From Paenibacillus spongiae (GTDB lineage: Bacteria; Bacillota; Bacilli; Paenibacillales; Paenibacillaceae), in contig NZ_CP091430.1 in NCBI RefSeq assembly GCF_024734895.1, positions 1,280,001 through 1,344,000 on the forward strand: 64,000 bases of DNA. The letters run 5' to 3'. Shown piece by piece: positions 1 through 8,690 of this stretch. How positions within the stretch are numbered: the stretch's first letter is position 1; every line of letters begins with the position of its first letter. The translations under genes were made by a program, and so were the position numbers. The notes beneath the pieces are model-generated. The model saw only the letters and a list, made by a program, of their open reading frames with translations, had not been told where the DNA came from and made no database searches.

Positions 1-1494
<1,494 letters not shown>

Positions 1495-1633
1495 TAAAAA
1501 TACCCCAAAAAGTGACGAACGGCTTCGAAGCTGATTCCGAGTACTTTGCGGGGACCCCAGATAAAAATCAGCTAAAGAGTTGCGCAAACTCGTATCCAGT
1601 TTTCAGGGTGTAACCAACACCTGAATAAAATAT
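1495..1633 (+). other. 23S-tRNA spacer without a 5S rRNA gene
   Basis: This 139-base spacer joins the 23S gene to the first tRNA. I looked for a 5S rRNA (about 117 bases with a conserved CCCATCCCGAACAC core) and there is none. Two small hairpins, GAGTT/AACTC near 1576-1590 and GGTGT/ACACC near 1608-1622, may be processing sites. Confidence 0.7.
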
Positions 1634-1709
1634 TCCCTGATAGCTCAGTTGGTAGAGCACTCGACTGTTAATCGAGTTGTCACAGGTTCGAGTCCTGTTC
1701 GGGGAGCCA
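1634..1709 (+). tRNA. tRNA-Asn (GTT)
   Basis: Full cloverleaf with acceptor TCCCTGA pairing TCGGGGA, anticodon loop CTGTTAA giving GTT, a T-arm GTTCGAGTC and an encoded CCA. It is the first tRNA after the 23S gene. Confidence 0.96.
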
Positions 1710-1712
1710 TCT

Positions 1713-1803
1713 GGAGAGCTGTCCGAGTGGTCGAAGGAGCACGATTGGAAATCGTGTATACGTTAACCGCGTATCGAGGGTTCGAATCCCTCGCTCTCCG
1801 CCA
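1713..1803 (+). tRNA. tRNA-Ser (GGA)
   Basis: Class II tRNA with a long variable arm (TATACG...CGTATC), acceptor GGAGAGC pairing GCTCTCC, anticodon loop TTGGAAA giving GGA, and an encoded CCA. It starts 3 bases after tRNA-Asn. Confidence 0.96.
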
Positions 1804-1808
1804 GATAT

Positions 1809-1883
1809 GGCCCGTTGGTCAAGGGGTTAAGACACCTCCCTTTCACGGAGGTAACAGGGGTTCGAATCCCCTACGGGTCACCA
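1809..1883 (+). tRNA. tRNA-Glu (TTC)
   Basis: Acceptor GGCCCGT pairs ACGGGTC, the anticodon loop CTTTCAC gives TTC, and CCA is encoded. It ends the first tRNA group; a separate promoter follows. Confidence 0.96.
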
Positions 1884-1903
1884 ATTTTTTTCTAAAAAAA
1901 CAC

Positions 1904-1933
1904 TTGCAATAACGATGGATACTGAGTTATACT
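1904..1933 (+). promoter_or_regulatory. Internal sigma-A promoter of the tRNA array
   Basis: TTGCAA at 1904-1909 and TATACT at 1928-1933 are separated by 18 bases in an AT-rich gap between tRNA-Glu and tRNA-Val. It would transcribe the 13 downstream tRNAs independently of the rRNA promoter. Confidence 0.6.
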
Positions 1934-1955
1934 ATAACTTGTCTGTCGCTAATAC

Positions 1956-2031
1956 GGAGGCTTAGCTCAGCTGGGAGAGCATCTGCCTTACAAGCAGAGG
2001 GTCGGCGGTTCGATCCCGTCAGCCTCCACCA
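1956..2031 (+). tRNA. tRNA-Val (TAC)
   Basis: Acceptor GGAGGCT pairs AGCCTCC, anticodon loop CTTACAA gives TAC, and CCA is encoded. It is the first tRNA behind the internal promoter. Confidence 0.96.
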
Positions 2032-2045
2032 TAGATTCAATATGA

Positions 2046-2122
<77 letters not shown>

Positions 2123-2159
2123 ACTTTACCTTCGGAATGTTTCCGAGAACTTATAATGT

Positions 2160-2236
2160 GGAGCCGTGGTGTAGAGGCCTAACATGCCTGCCTGTCACGC
2201 AGGAGACCGCGGGTTCGAATCCCGTCGGCTCCGCCA
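2160..2236 (+). tRNA. tRNA-Asp (GTC)
   Basis: Acceptor GGAGCCG pairs CGGCTCC, anticodon loop CTGTCAC gives GTC, and CCA is encoded. Confidence 0.96.
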
Positions 2237-2251
2237 TTATAACCCAAACAA

Positions 2252-2327
<76 letters not shown>

Positions 2328-2343
2328 TCATTCAATTGAATAT

Positions 2344-2419
<76 letters not shown>

Positions 2420-2424
2420 TCCAT

Positions 2425-2510
2425 GGAGGATTAGCGAAGTGGCCAAACGCAGCAGACTGTAAATCTGTTCTCTGACGAGTTCGGTGGTTCGAATCCATCA
2501 TCCTCCACCA
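2425..2510 (+). tRNA. tRNA-Tyr (GTA)
   Basis: Class II tRNA with a long variable arm; acceptor GGAGGAT faces ATCCTCC, anticodon loop CTGTAAA gives GTA, and CCA is encoded. Confidence 0.96.
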
Positions 2511-2516
2511 GTTTTT

Positions 2517-2590
2517 AGGGGCATAGTTTAAAGGTAGAACAGCGGTCTCCAAAACCGTTAGTGTGGGTTCAATTCCTGCTGCCCCTGCCA
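2517..2590 (+). tRNA. tRNA-Trp (CCA)
   Basis: Acceptor AGGGGCA pairs TGCCCCT, anticodon loop CTCCAAA gives CCA, and the 3' CCA is encoded. Confidence 0.96.
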
Positions 2591-2603
2591 AGTATCTAAA
2601 TAT

Positions 2604-2680
2604 GGCGGTCGTGGCGAAGTGGTTAACGCATCGGATTGTGATTCCGACATTCGGGGGTTCAATTCCCCTCGATCGCCCCA
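2604..2680 (+). tRNA. tRNA-His (GTG)
   Basis: The extra G(-1) at 2604 opposes discriminator C at 2677, the hallmark of tRNA-His. Acceptor GCGGTCG faces CGATCGC and the anticodon is GTG. CCA is encoded. Confidence 0.96.
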
Positions 2681-2688
2681 TTAATTGT

Positions 2689-2763
2689 TGGGGATTAGCC
2701 AAGCGGTAAGGCAACGGACTTTGACTCCGTCATTCCCAGGTTCGATCCCTGGATCCCCAGCCA
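2689..2763 (+). tRNA. tRNA-Gln (TTG)
   Basis: Acceptor TGGGGAT pairs ATCCCCA, anticodon loop CTTTGAC gives TTG, and CCA is encoded. Confidence 0.96.
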
Positions 2764-2770
2764 TTTATAT

Positions 2771-2845
2771 GCGGAAGTGGCTCAGCGGTAGAGCATCGCC
2801 TTGCCAAGGCGAGGGTCGCGGGTTCGATTCCCGTCTTCCGCTCCA
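2771..2845 (+). tRNA. tRNA-Gly (GCC)
   Basis: Acceptor GCGGAAG faces CTTCCGC, anticodon loop TTGCCAA gives GCC, and CCA is encoded. Confidence 0.96.
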
Positions 2846-2853
2846 TATGATGT

Positions 2854-2927
2854 GGCGCCATAGCCAAGTGGTAAGGCAGAGCTCTGCAAAAGCTTTACCC
2901 CCAGTTCGAGTCTGGGTGGCGCCTCCA
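2854..2927 (+). tRNA. tRNA-Cys (GCA)
   Basis: Acceptor GGCGCCA faces TGGCGCC, the anticodon is GCA (CTCTGCAAAAG), and CCA is encoded. Confidence 0.95.
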
Positions 2928-2938
2928 CAAATTTTTTA

Positions 2939-3015
2939 GTGCCCTTAGCTCAGCTGGATAGAGCATTTGACTTCGAATCAAAAGGTCAGGAGTTCGAATC
3001 TCTTAGGGCACGCCA
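2939..3015 (+). tRNA. tRNA-Arg (TCG)
   Basis: Acceptor GTGCCCT pairs AGGGCAC. The anticodon stem TTTGA/TCAAA encloses loop CTTCGAA, giving TCG. CCA is encoded. Confidence 0.94.
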
Positions 3016-3068
3016 GCATTTATCGATTCTGTTATAGGACGGATCGGTTCAAACATAAGATTTACTTT

Positions 3069-3150
3069 GCCGGTGTGGCGGAATGGCAGACGCGCGCGAC
3101 TCAAAATCGTGAGGGAAACCGTGGAGGTTCGAGTCCTCTCACCGGCACCA
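3069..3150 (+). tRNA. tRNA-Leu (CAA)
   Basis: Class II tRNA of 82 bases. Acceptor GCCGGTG faces CACCGGC, loop CTCAAAA gives anticodon CAA, and CCA is encoded. It is the last gene of the array and is followed at once by a terminator. Confidence 0.95.
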
Positions 3151-3169
3151 CTAATTTCGAACATTTTAA

Positions 3170-3201
3170 CACCGATTGGACAGCGTCCAATCGGTGTTTT
3201 T
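3170..3201 (+). terminator. Terminator of the rRNA-tRNA array
   Basis: A perfect 11-bp stem, CACCGATTGGA (3170-3180) with TCCAATCGGTG (3186-3196), a 5-base loop and five T residues. Confidence 0.93.
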
Positions 3202-3353
3202 GCGTTTATTAAACGAAACATATACATTTGGTCGTACAGGGACTCTGGTTCCAATGAACAATTTCAACTATCGCTTGCCTCAACGGAATATTTACGCGAA
3301 GGGTTATAGACCTGCGAGCATACGATTGGATTTTACATAAAAAAAATGGACAC

Positions 3354-3743
3354 TTAGCTATCCGTAGACTCCAACCGTACCATCTCAACCGCGCGTTCTA
3401 AGAGTCGGCGATATACGTTTTCTATGCTGTCGCTGCCGCGATTCGCATAATAAATGGATTCGATCTTTGCATAAGTAATCGCGCTTAAACACATTGGACA
3501 TGGCTCGGTGCTTGCATAGATCACACAACCTGATAAATCGGACGTATTCAAATGTTGGCACGCTTTGCGGACCGCTAATGTTTCCGCATGAGCTGTAGGA
3601 TCGTTGGAAAGGTACTCTTCGTTCACGCCTATACTGATAATTTCCCCATTCTTAACGATAACCGCTCCATGCGGCCCGCCATATTGGCGTGGATTATCGT
3701 TGGCTAATTGTACCGCTTTGCGAATGAAATCGAGATGAGACAA
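3354..3743 (-). CDS. Nucleoside deaminase (CMP/dCMP/guanine deaminase fold)
   Basis: A small soluble zinc-dependent hydrolytic deaminase of about 129 residues. The zinc and catalytic signature is intact: HAE in NDPTAHAETLAVRKA, then PCPMC in STEPCPMCLSAITYA. This composition resembles guanine deaminase (GuaD) and tRNA adenosine deaminase (TadA). The C-terminus is shorter than B. subtilis GuaD, about 156 residues, so the substrate is uncertain. An ATG at 3749 lies only one base after GGAGG (3751-3755), whereas the in-frame TTG at 3743 sits at the ideal 7-base spacing, so I choose TTG. It is alone between the tRNA terminator and the divergent MFS gene. Confidence 0.85.
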   Translation of the reverse strand: MSHLDFIRKAVQLANDNPRQYGGPHGAVIVKNGEIISIGVNEEYLSNDPTAHAETLAVRKACQHLNTSDLSGCVIYASTEPCPMCLSAITYAKIESIYYANRGSDSIENVYRRLLERAVEMVRLESTDS

Positions 3744-3948
3744 AATCATACCTCCATTTCGATATTAAGGTTCATCCGAGCAACTATCTTTAGATTTACG
3801 CCGGAATACCTTTATTTGGGATAAATTGCGATTATAACACTTAGGATAGCACAGTTAGATTCATACAGGAATAACCATCATGTATATTAAAAAAATTCAA
3901 ATCATCAATGATTTTCATATTTTTCACGGGGACGGACACATGCTAACA

Positions 3949-4010
3949 TAGACAAGATACAGTAAATAGGAGATAGAGATGTGGTTTCCTATTTCTCATT
4001 ATCTTGTCTA
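3949..4010 (+). promoter_or_regulatory. Nested inverted repeat in the MFS leader (putative attenuator)
   Basis: Outer arms TAGACAAGATA (3949-3959) and TATCTTGTCTA (4000-4010) are perfect 11-bp complements. Inner arms AAATAGGA (3964-3971) and TCCTATTT (3987-3994) pair within them. The inner 5' arm contains the ribosome binding site of a 10-codon leader, and the outer 3' arm is the last part of that leader, directly before the GAGGAG of the MFS gene. There is no T-tract, which fits translational control or a DNA operator better than termination. The transcription start is not known. Confidence 0.6.
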
Positions 4011-4011
4011 A
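3979..4011 (+). CDS. Putative leader peptide MWFPISHYLV
   Basis: A 10-codon reading frame (ATG TGG TTT CCT ATT TCT CAT TAT CTT GTC TAA) preceded by TAGGAG at a 6-base spacing. Its stop codon overlaps the end of the inverted repeat, and the SD of the MFS gene starts at 4012. Size, position and overlap with the hairpin match regulatory leader peptides that respond to stalled ribosomes upstream of resistance genes. The peptide itself is not one I recognise, so its role is inferred from architecture. Confidence 0.55.
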   Translation: MWFPISHYLV

Positions 4012-4024
4012 GAGGAGATCATAG

Positions 4025-5212
4025 ATGCTATCCAAGTCAGCGTTTCCATTATTGCTGCTGAACATGTTTCTCGCAAATCTAAGCATGGGTCTTGTCATTC
4101 CGATATTGCCCGAGCTTCTCAAGGAATATGAGGCAGGCGGTCAAGCGGCGGGATATTTGGTATCCTGCTTCGGTCTGACACAGTTTCTATTCTCGCCCCT
4201 TGCAGGTAATTGGTCAGATCGATACGGCCGTAAACCGATGTTTATCATTGGTTTGTTCTTGTTCGCGCTCTCCAATTTAATGGCGGCATTAGCAGGCGAC
4301 TTAACGTTATTATTCGTCTCGCGGTTAATCAGCGGAATGGGCTCAGCCGCCTTGATTCCAGCCATTATCGCCTATGTAGCCGATATAACAACGGATGATC
4401 AGCGAAGTAAAGCTATGTCCTGGTTAGGGGCGTCGATGACATCGGGCTTCATTATCGGGCCGGGTGCCGGGGGATTGCTTGCAGAGCTGGGCATCAAGGC
4501 GCCGTTCTATGCATCCGCATTGGTCGGGATACTGGCTATGATCTGCAGCCTGTGGATGCTGCCTGAATCGCTGTCACTGGAAGTACGCCAGTTGCGTCAG
4601 CAAGCGTTGGAGAAGAAGGATAATATTTTTCGTCAAATCGCGCTTTCCGTTCAATCTCGCTATTTCATCCTGCTGCTTATTGTTTTCGCGCTCACGTTCG
4701 GTCTTACGCATTTTGAAGCGATTTTTCCACTCTTCGTCGTACAGAGCTACGGATTCACTACGCGTGAAATCGCCATTTTGCTTACCATATGTTCGTTAAT
4801 CGGCACGTTTAACCAAATTGTGCTGACCAATCGGATCACGCAACGATTCGGGGAGAAACGGATTGTTGGCGCAATGCTTTTGTTATCGGCTGTATCGCTG
4901 GTGTTCTTGCTATTCTCGGGAAATTTCTATTATGTCATGTTTGTAACGATGCTTTTCTTTACGTTCGGTAATATATTGCGTCCAACGATTAATACCCTGC
5001 TGTCCAAGGAAGCTGGAGAGGAACAAGGATTCGTAGCAGGGATGAATAATGCCTATACGAGCCTCGGCACGATATTCGGACCGATGCTGGCAGGTATTCT
5101 ATACGATATCCATATCGGCTTGCCCTATACGTTCGGTGCATTCGTGCTGCTTGTGAGCGGCTTTGTGGCGATGAGGGGATTGAAAAGAAAATCGTCATCC
5201 GCAGCTTTTTAG
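4025..5212 (+). CDS. MFS drug efflux transporter (DHA1 type)
   Basis: A 395-residue membrane protein with about 12 predicted hydrophobic helices, likely a proton-coupled exporter in the cytoplasmic membrane. MFS motif A, GNWSDRYGRKP, lies at residues 61-71 between helices 2 and 3. The antiporter motif C is seen as GASMTSGFIIGPGAGG near residues 138-153. It resembles Bmr/NorA-type multidrug and TetA-like transporters; the substrate cannot be read from sequence. The start has GAGGAG (4012-4017) at a 7-base spacing. The upstream leader peptide and nested hairpin suggest inducible expression by a translation-affecting compound, which is inference. Confidence 0.88.
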   Translation: MLSKSAFPLLLLNMFLANLSMGLVIPILPELLKEYEAGGQAAGYLVSCFGLTQFLFSPLAGNWSDRYGRKPMFIIGLFLFALSNLMAALAGDLTLLFVSRLISGMGSAALIPAIIAYVADITTDDQRSKAMSWLGASMTSGFIIGPGAGGLLAELGIKAPFYASALVGILAMICSLWMLPESLSLEVRQLRQQALEKKDNIFRQIALSVQSRYFILLLIVFALTFGLTHFEAIFPLFVVQSYGFTTREIAILLTICSLIGTFNQIVLTNRITQRFGEKRIVGAMLLLSAVSLVFLLFSGNFYYVMFVTMLFFTFGNILRPTINTLLSKEAGEEQGFVAGMNNAYTSLGTIFGPMLAGILYDIHIGLPYTFGAFVLLVSGFVAMRGLKRKSSSAAF

Positions 5213-5258
5213 AGGATTATTCATACCACGCCATTATGCAGGCATGATGGTATTGCAA

Positions 5259-6140
5259 CTACAGTGCTTCCTTATGCAATAAATCAACAAAATTTTGAGC
5301 CGCCTGGGATAAGCGGTGATCCTTCAGCCATATTAATCCAACCGGAGCAGACATCTCAGTTGGATGAGATATTTTGTATGCGTGTATCGCAAATCCTTTG
5401 TATCGTTTAAGCAGTGTTTCCGGAACGATTGATGCGCAAAAATCGGTGGAGATTAAATCCATCAATAGCGAAATGTCGGAACATTCGCCAATAATGTTGG
5501 GATGCAGATGGAATCGAGAAAATGCTTCCAGAATCAAATAATGCACGCCTAATCCCGGAGTGCTTGGCAATAGAAGCCGTTGGTTTTGAATATCCGCAAG
5601 CGATACTTCATAATTGAGCGGATGCTGTTTGTTGGACGTAATGAAGTAGAACGGTTCGGTATACAGGTGAAGCACAGTGAAGTCATCCAGCACAAGGGGC
5701 AGTCGAATAATCGCCAGTTCGACTGCCCGGTCTTTCACTAATTGACAAAGACGGGCGGACTCATTTTGCTGAATTTTATAGGTCACCTTAGGGTATTGCC
5801 TTTGAAAATGATGAAGAACTTCGGGCAGCTCTGCAAACGAAAACGTATTTACGCCTATCGTAAGTCTACCGTTCACCCCGTTACCAACTTCCTTCACTTC
5901 CATTCTGGCCTCTTCCATTAACCGATCCATTTGCAAAGCATATCGATATAAAGCTTTTCCTGCCTCAGTTACTTCAAAATACCTTCCGCTTCTTTCCACT
6001 AATGCTGTATCGAGTTCCTCTTCCATTGCTTTCAATTGTTGGCTTAATGGCGGTTGAGAGAGATGAAGTCTTTTTGCAGCTGCCGAAATGTTTCTTTCCT
6101 CCACGATCGCAATAAAATATCGCAGTTGCCTGATGTCCAA
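5259..6140 (-). CDS. LysR-family transcriptional regulator
   Basis: An N-terminal winged helix (DIRQLRYFIAIVEERNISAAAKRLHLSQPPLSQQLKAMEEEL) is followed by a periplasmic-binding-like effector domain from about residue 90, total about 293 residues, normal for LysR regulators. The longest frame begins at 6182, but the conserved LysR start LDIRQLRYF corresponds to TTG at 6140, with GAGGAG (6152-6157) 11 bases away. The spacing is a little long, so the start is moderately sure. It converges on the MFS gene and may regulate neither neighbour; the target is unknown. Confidence 0.88.
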   Translation of the reverse strand: MDIRQLRYFIAIVEERNISAAAKRLHLSQPPLSQQLKAMEEELDTALVERSGRYFEVTEAGKALYRYALQMDRLMEEARMEVKEVGNGVNGRLTIGVNTFSFAELPEVLHHFQRQYPKVTYKIQQNESARLCQLVKDRAVELAIIRLPLVLDDFTVLHLYTEPFYFITSNKQHPLNYEVSLADIQNQRLLLPSTPGLGVHYLILEAFSRFHLHPNIIGECSDISLLMDLISTDFCASIVPETLLKRYKGFAIHAYKISHPTEMSAPVGLIWLKDHRLSQAAQNFVDLLHKEAL

Positions 6141-6262
6141 CGTCGCATACACTCCTCTTCCATATATGAAAAACCTAAGCAAATCATTTTTTATATATTA
6201 TTTTGTTTAGTTATCTTCATGTTAGCATAACTGTATAAAAGGAAAAAGGAAGCGAGGCGATG

Positions 6263-6310
6263 TTGACACTTACATGTATTTCTATATATAATAAAATTTA
6301 ATTATATATA
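6263..6310 (+). promoter_or_regulatory. Promoter and AT-rich palindromic operator of the GntR gene
   Basis: TTGACA at 6263-6268 and TATAAT at 6287-6292 are 18 bases apart. A 28-bp near-perfect palindrome covers 6283-6310 (arms TATATATAATAAAA and TTTAATTATATATA, one mismatch per half) and overlaps the -10 box. A similar AT palindrome overlaps the -10 of the catabolic operon at 7188-7201. Autoregulation by the GntR protein is inferred. Confidence 0.6.
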
Positions 6311-6348
6311 AAAATCGGAATTTGACTACAAAATAAGGGTGAATGACC

Positions 6349-7047
6349 ATGCTTAGCTCCATAGATGTAAAGACTGCAGATAAGCACAGCTTAAGTACGA
6401 CAATCGTATCGCTTATTAAACAAAAGATTATTGCAGGCGAGCTGAATCCTGGGGATAGAATTGTAGAGACGCGGCTGGCACGGGAGCTTGAAATCAGCCA
6501 GACTCCGATCCGCGAAGCGATCCGCCAGCTGGCCGGCGAAGGTGTCGTTACCATTGTTCCTAATAAAGGACCGCTTGTGCGAACATTCAGCGCGGCGGAT
6601 ATTTTTGAAATCTATTCGTACCGCGCCGTCTTGGAAGGGATGGCGATCCGGCTTGCGGTTCAGAATGCTTCTATTAATGACATTCGGCATTTGGAGCAGT
6701 TTTATGAAGAAATGAAGAAGAAGCTGCTGGATGACTCCATTCCGTCCTTACAGCAGGATTCGGGATATATTCACCACTACATCTTTAAATTGTCCAAACA
6801 TTCGGTGCTGCTAAACATGTTTGAATACATTTCCTTCCGTATTCAGCTGGTCAATCGAATTGTCGGCAAGAAATTCAGCAAGGAGAGAGAGGTTTCGGAG
6901 CATTGGGAGCTGATCGATGCGCTGAAACAAGGAGATCCGGACCGGGCCGAGCAGGTGATGAGGGAGCATATCCATCGTTCTTATCGGGAATTCGTCGATA
7001 TTGGTATGTTTGACCGCACGGACCTTGCCCAGAATGAATGGATTTAA
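6349..7047 (+). CDS. GntR-family regulator (FadR/FCD subfamily)
   Basis: A winged-helix DNA-binding domain spans about residues 10-75 (IKQKIIAGELNPGDRIVETRLARELEISQTPIREAIRQLAGEGVVTIVPNKG), followed by an all-helical FCD effector domain with conserved RAVLEGMAIRLA and EHWELIDALKQGDPDRAEQVMREHI. FCD domains bind carboxylates or metals. The first ATG (6343) lies one base after AAGGGTG, so the second ATG at 6349 with a 7-base spacing is preferred. It sits just upstream of the peptidase and amino-acid catabolic operon, in the same direction, and is its likely regulator. Confidence 0.9.
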   Translation: MLSSIDVKTADKHSLSTTIVSLIKQKIIAGELNPGDRIVETRLARELEISQTPIREAIRQLAGEGVVTIVPNKGPLVRTFSAADIFEIYSYRAVLEGMAIRLAVQNASINDIRHLEQFYEEMKKKLLDDSIPSLQQDSGYIHHYIFKLSKHSVLLNMFEYISFRIQLVNRIVGKKFSKEREVSEHWELIDALKQGDPDRAEQVMREHIHRSYREFVDIGMFDRTDLAQNEWI

Positions 7048-7068
7048 TGAATTTTACCGCTATATAAG

Positions 7069-7116
7069 AAGAGCTGTCCCATAGTAGAGCATCTACTTGA
7101 AGGACAGCTCTTTTTT
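7069..7116 (+). terminator. Terminator after the GntR gene
   Basis: AAGAGCTGTCC (7069-7079) pairs GGACAGCTC (7102-7110) and TAGTAGA/TCTACTT forms an inner stem, followed by six T residues. It separates the regulator from the next operon. Confidence 0.9.
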
Positions 7117-7171
7117 AGATGGATGGGCGAGACTGACTGCCGGTACAGCACGATCAGAAAAGTGGTTTTTA

Positions 7172-7201
7172 TTGACGCATAATCATTAATTATATATAAT
7201 T
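7172..7201 (+). promoter_or_regulatory. Promoter and operator of the catabolic operon
   Basis: TTGACG (7172-7177) and TATAAT (7195-7200) are 17 bases apart. The perfect palindrome AATTATATATAATT (7188-7201) covers the -10 box, echoing the palindrome at the GntR promoter. Confidence 0.6.
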
Positions 7202-7313
7202 TAATAAATATCTATATTATATAATGGAATTTGATTTCGATAAGGCAATCCGACTGTAGTTACTGGGCCGGGAATAATTCTGAATTATTTTTTCGAATGA
7301 TGGAGGAATGTCA

Positions 7314-8483
7314 ATGACCGAACAAGACGGCAAGCATCCCGCGCTGAAAATTTTGGAGGATCTTGTCTCTATTCAAAGCGTCAATCCGCATTACGGAAAT
7401 GGAGCATGCGGGGAGGGCGAGGTTGCCGATTATATCGAGCGGCGCTTTCAGGGAACGAATGTGCGGGTTACAAGGCAGCCAGTATTTCCCGGCAGGGATA
7501 ATCTTCTTATCGAATTAAGGACCGGGCATCCGGAGTCTACTCTCCTGTTCGAAACGCATATGGACACGGTCTCCATCGGCTCGATGGCGGATGCGGTAAC
7601 GCCCATCTACCGGGGGGATCGTCTCTATGCCCGCGGCGCCTGCGATGCAAAGGGCTCGTTAGCCGGTATGATCTGGGCAATCGAGGAATGTGCCAAGCAC
7701 CCGGAACGGTTAATGTCGGACATTGTTCTCTGCGCAGCTGTCGACGAAGAGCATGAATACCGGGGGCTGCGCGTATTTATGGATCGAAACATGCCTGTAG
7801 CCGGCGCAGTTGTCGGCGAACCGACCGAGCTGGGAATCGTAGTGGCGCATAAGGGCTGCGCCAGATTTGCAGTAGAGACATTGGGTAAAGCCGCACACAG
7901 CTCTATGCCCGAGGAGGGCGACAGTGCGGTGTATCAGATGGTGCACGTTCTCCAGTTTATCAAGCATGTGATGGAGCCGGAGTTAGCTAAGCAACGTCAC
8001 CCCTTATGCGGTTCGCCTACGATTGTGGCGGGCACGATTGCCGGAGGTACGCAGGTCAATATCGTACCGGAACACTGCTCTATTGAATTGGACCGGCGCA
8101 TCATTCCCGGCGAACTGCCGGAGGATGCGATTGCAGATTTTGAACGGAGGCTGCAAGAATATATCGATTCGGAAGGCTTGCACGTGAATATTTCGTTCCG
8201 GGAGCTGCTGCTGGATTGGGCGCTGGAGACGCCGCAGGATTCAGAGATCGTTGCACATGCACAGAAGGTGGCACAGGCGCTGGAGCTTCGGACTGATTTA
8301 CTGGGCGTCACGTATGGAAGCGATGCAAGCAAGCTGCAGCGTAAAGGCATCCCTACGATTGTCTATGGTCCGGGATCGATCGCCCAGGCCCATTCCAAGG
8401 AGGAATGGGTATCGGTGCATGAGGTCGAGAGGGCTGCACAATTTTATTATCAATTGGCTCTTAGCTTTCATCTGCCGCGGTGA
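7314..8483 (+). CDS. M20-family metallopeptidase (ArgE/DapE/ACY1 type)
   Basis: A cytosolic di-zinc amidohydrolase of about 389 residues. The ligand set is complete: His and Asp in FETHMDTV, the bridging Asp in GACDAKGS, the catalytic and metal Glu pair in AVDEEHEYRG, and a C-terminal His in GSIAQAHSKEEW. Members remove N-acyl groups or cleave dipeptides. GGAGG (7302-7306) sits one base from an ATG at 7308 but 7 bases from the ATG at 7314, so the latter is preferred. It is the first gene behind the palindromic promoter. The substrate is unknown; a second M20 enzyme lies in the same cluster. Confidence 0.9.
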   Translation: MTEQDGKHPALKILEDLVSIQSVNPHYGNGACGEGEVADYIERRFQGTNVRVTRQPVFPGRDNLLIELRTGHPESTLLFETHMDTVSIGSMADAVTPIYRGDRLYARGACDAKGSLAGMIWAIEECAKHPERLMSDIVLCAAVDEEHEYRGLRVFMDRNMPVAGAVVGEPTELGIVVAHKGCARFAVETLGKAAHSSMPEEGDSAVYQMVHVLQFIKHVMEPELAKQRHPLCGSPTIVAGTIAGGTQVNIVPEHCSIELDRRIIPGELPEDAIADFERRLQEYIDSEGLHVNISFRELLLDWALETPQDSEIVAHAQKVAQALELRTDLLGVTYGSDASKLQRKGIPTIVYGPGSIAQAHSKEEWVSVHEVERAAQFYYQLALSFHLPR

Positions 8484-8690
8484 TGACTGAGCAATGACAA
8501 GGGACGACTTAAGCGGCTCTGAAATCGCAATGACTCCGGGCGGGGACGGTCAATAATGGCGGCTGCATGTAAAAAGATGTTTTAAACTCATTGCGCCTAT
8601 TGATTATGTAAGCGCTGCATATTATGGAAGACGGAAGAAGGGATTAATCTGATTATCGAGTCATTACTGCCCAAGCAAGCCTTTCATGGA

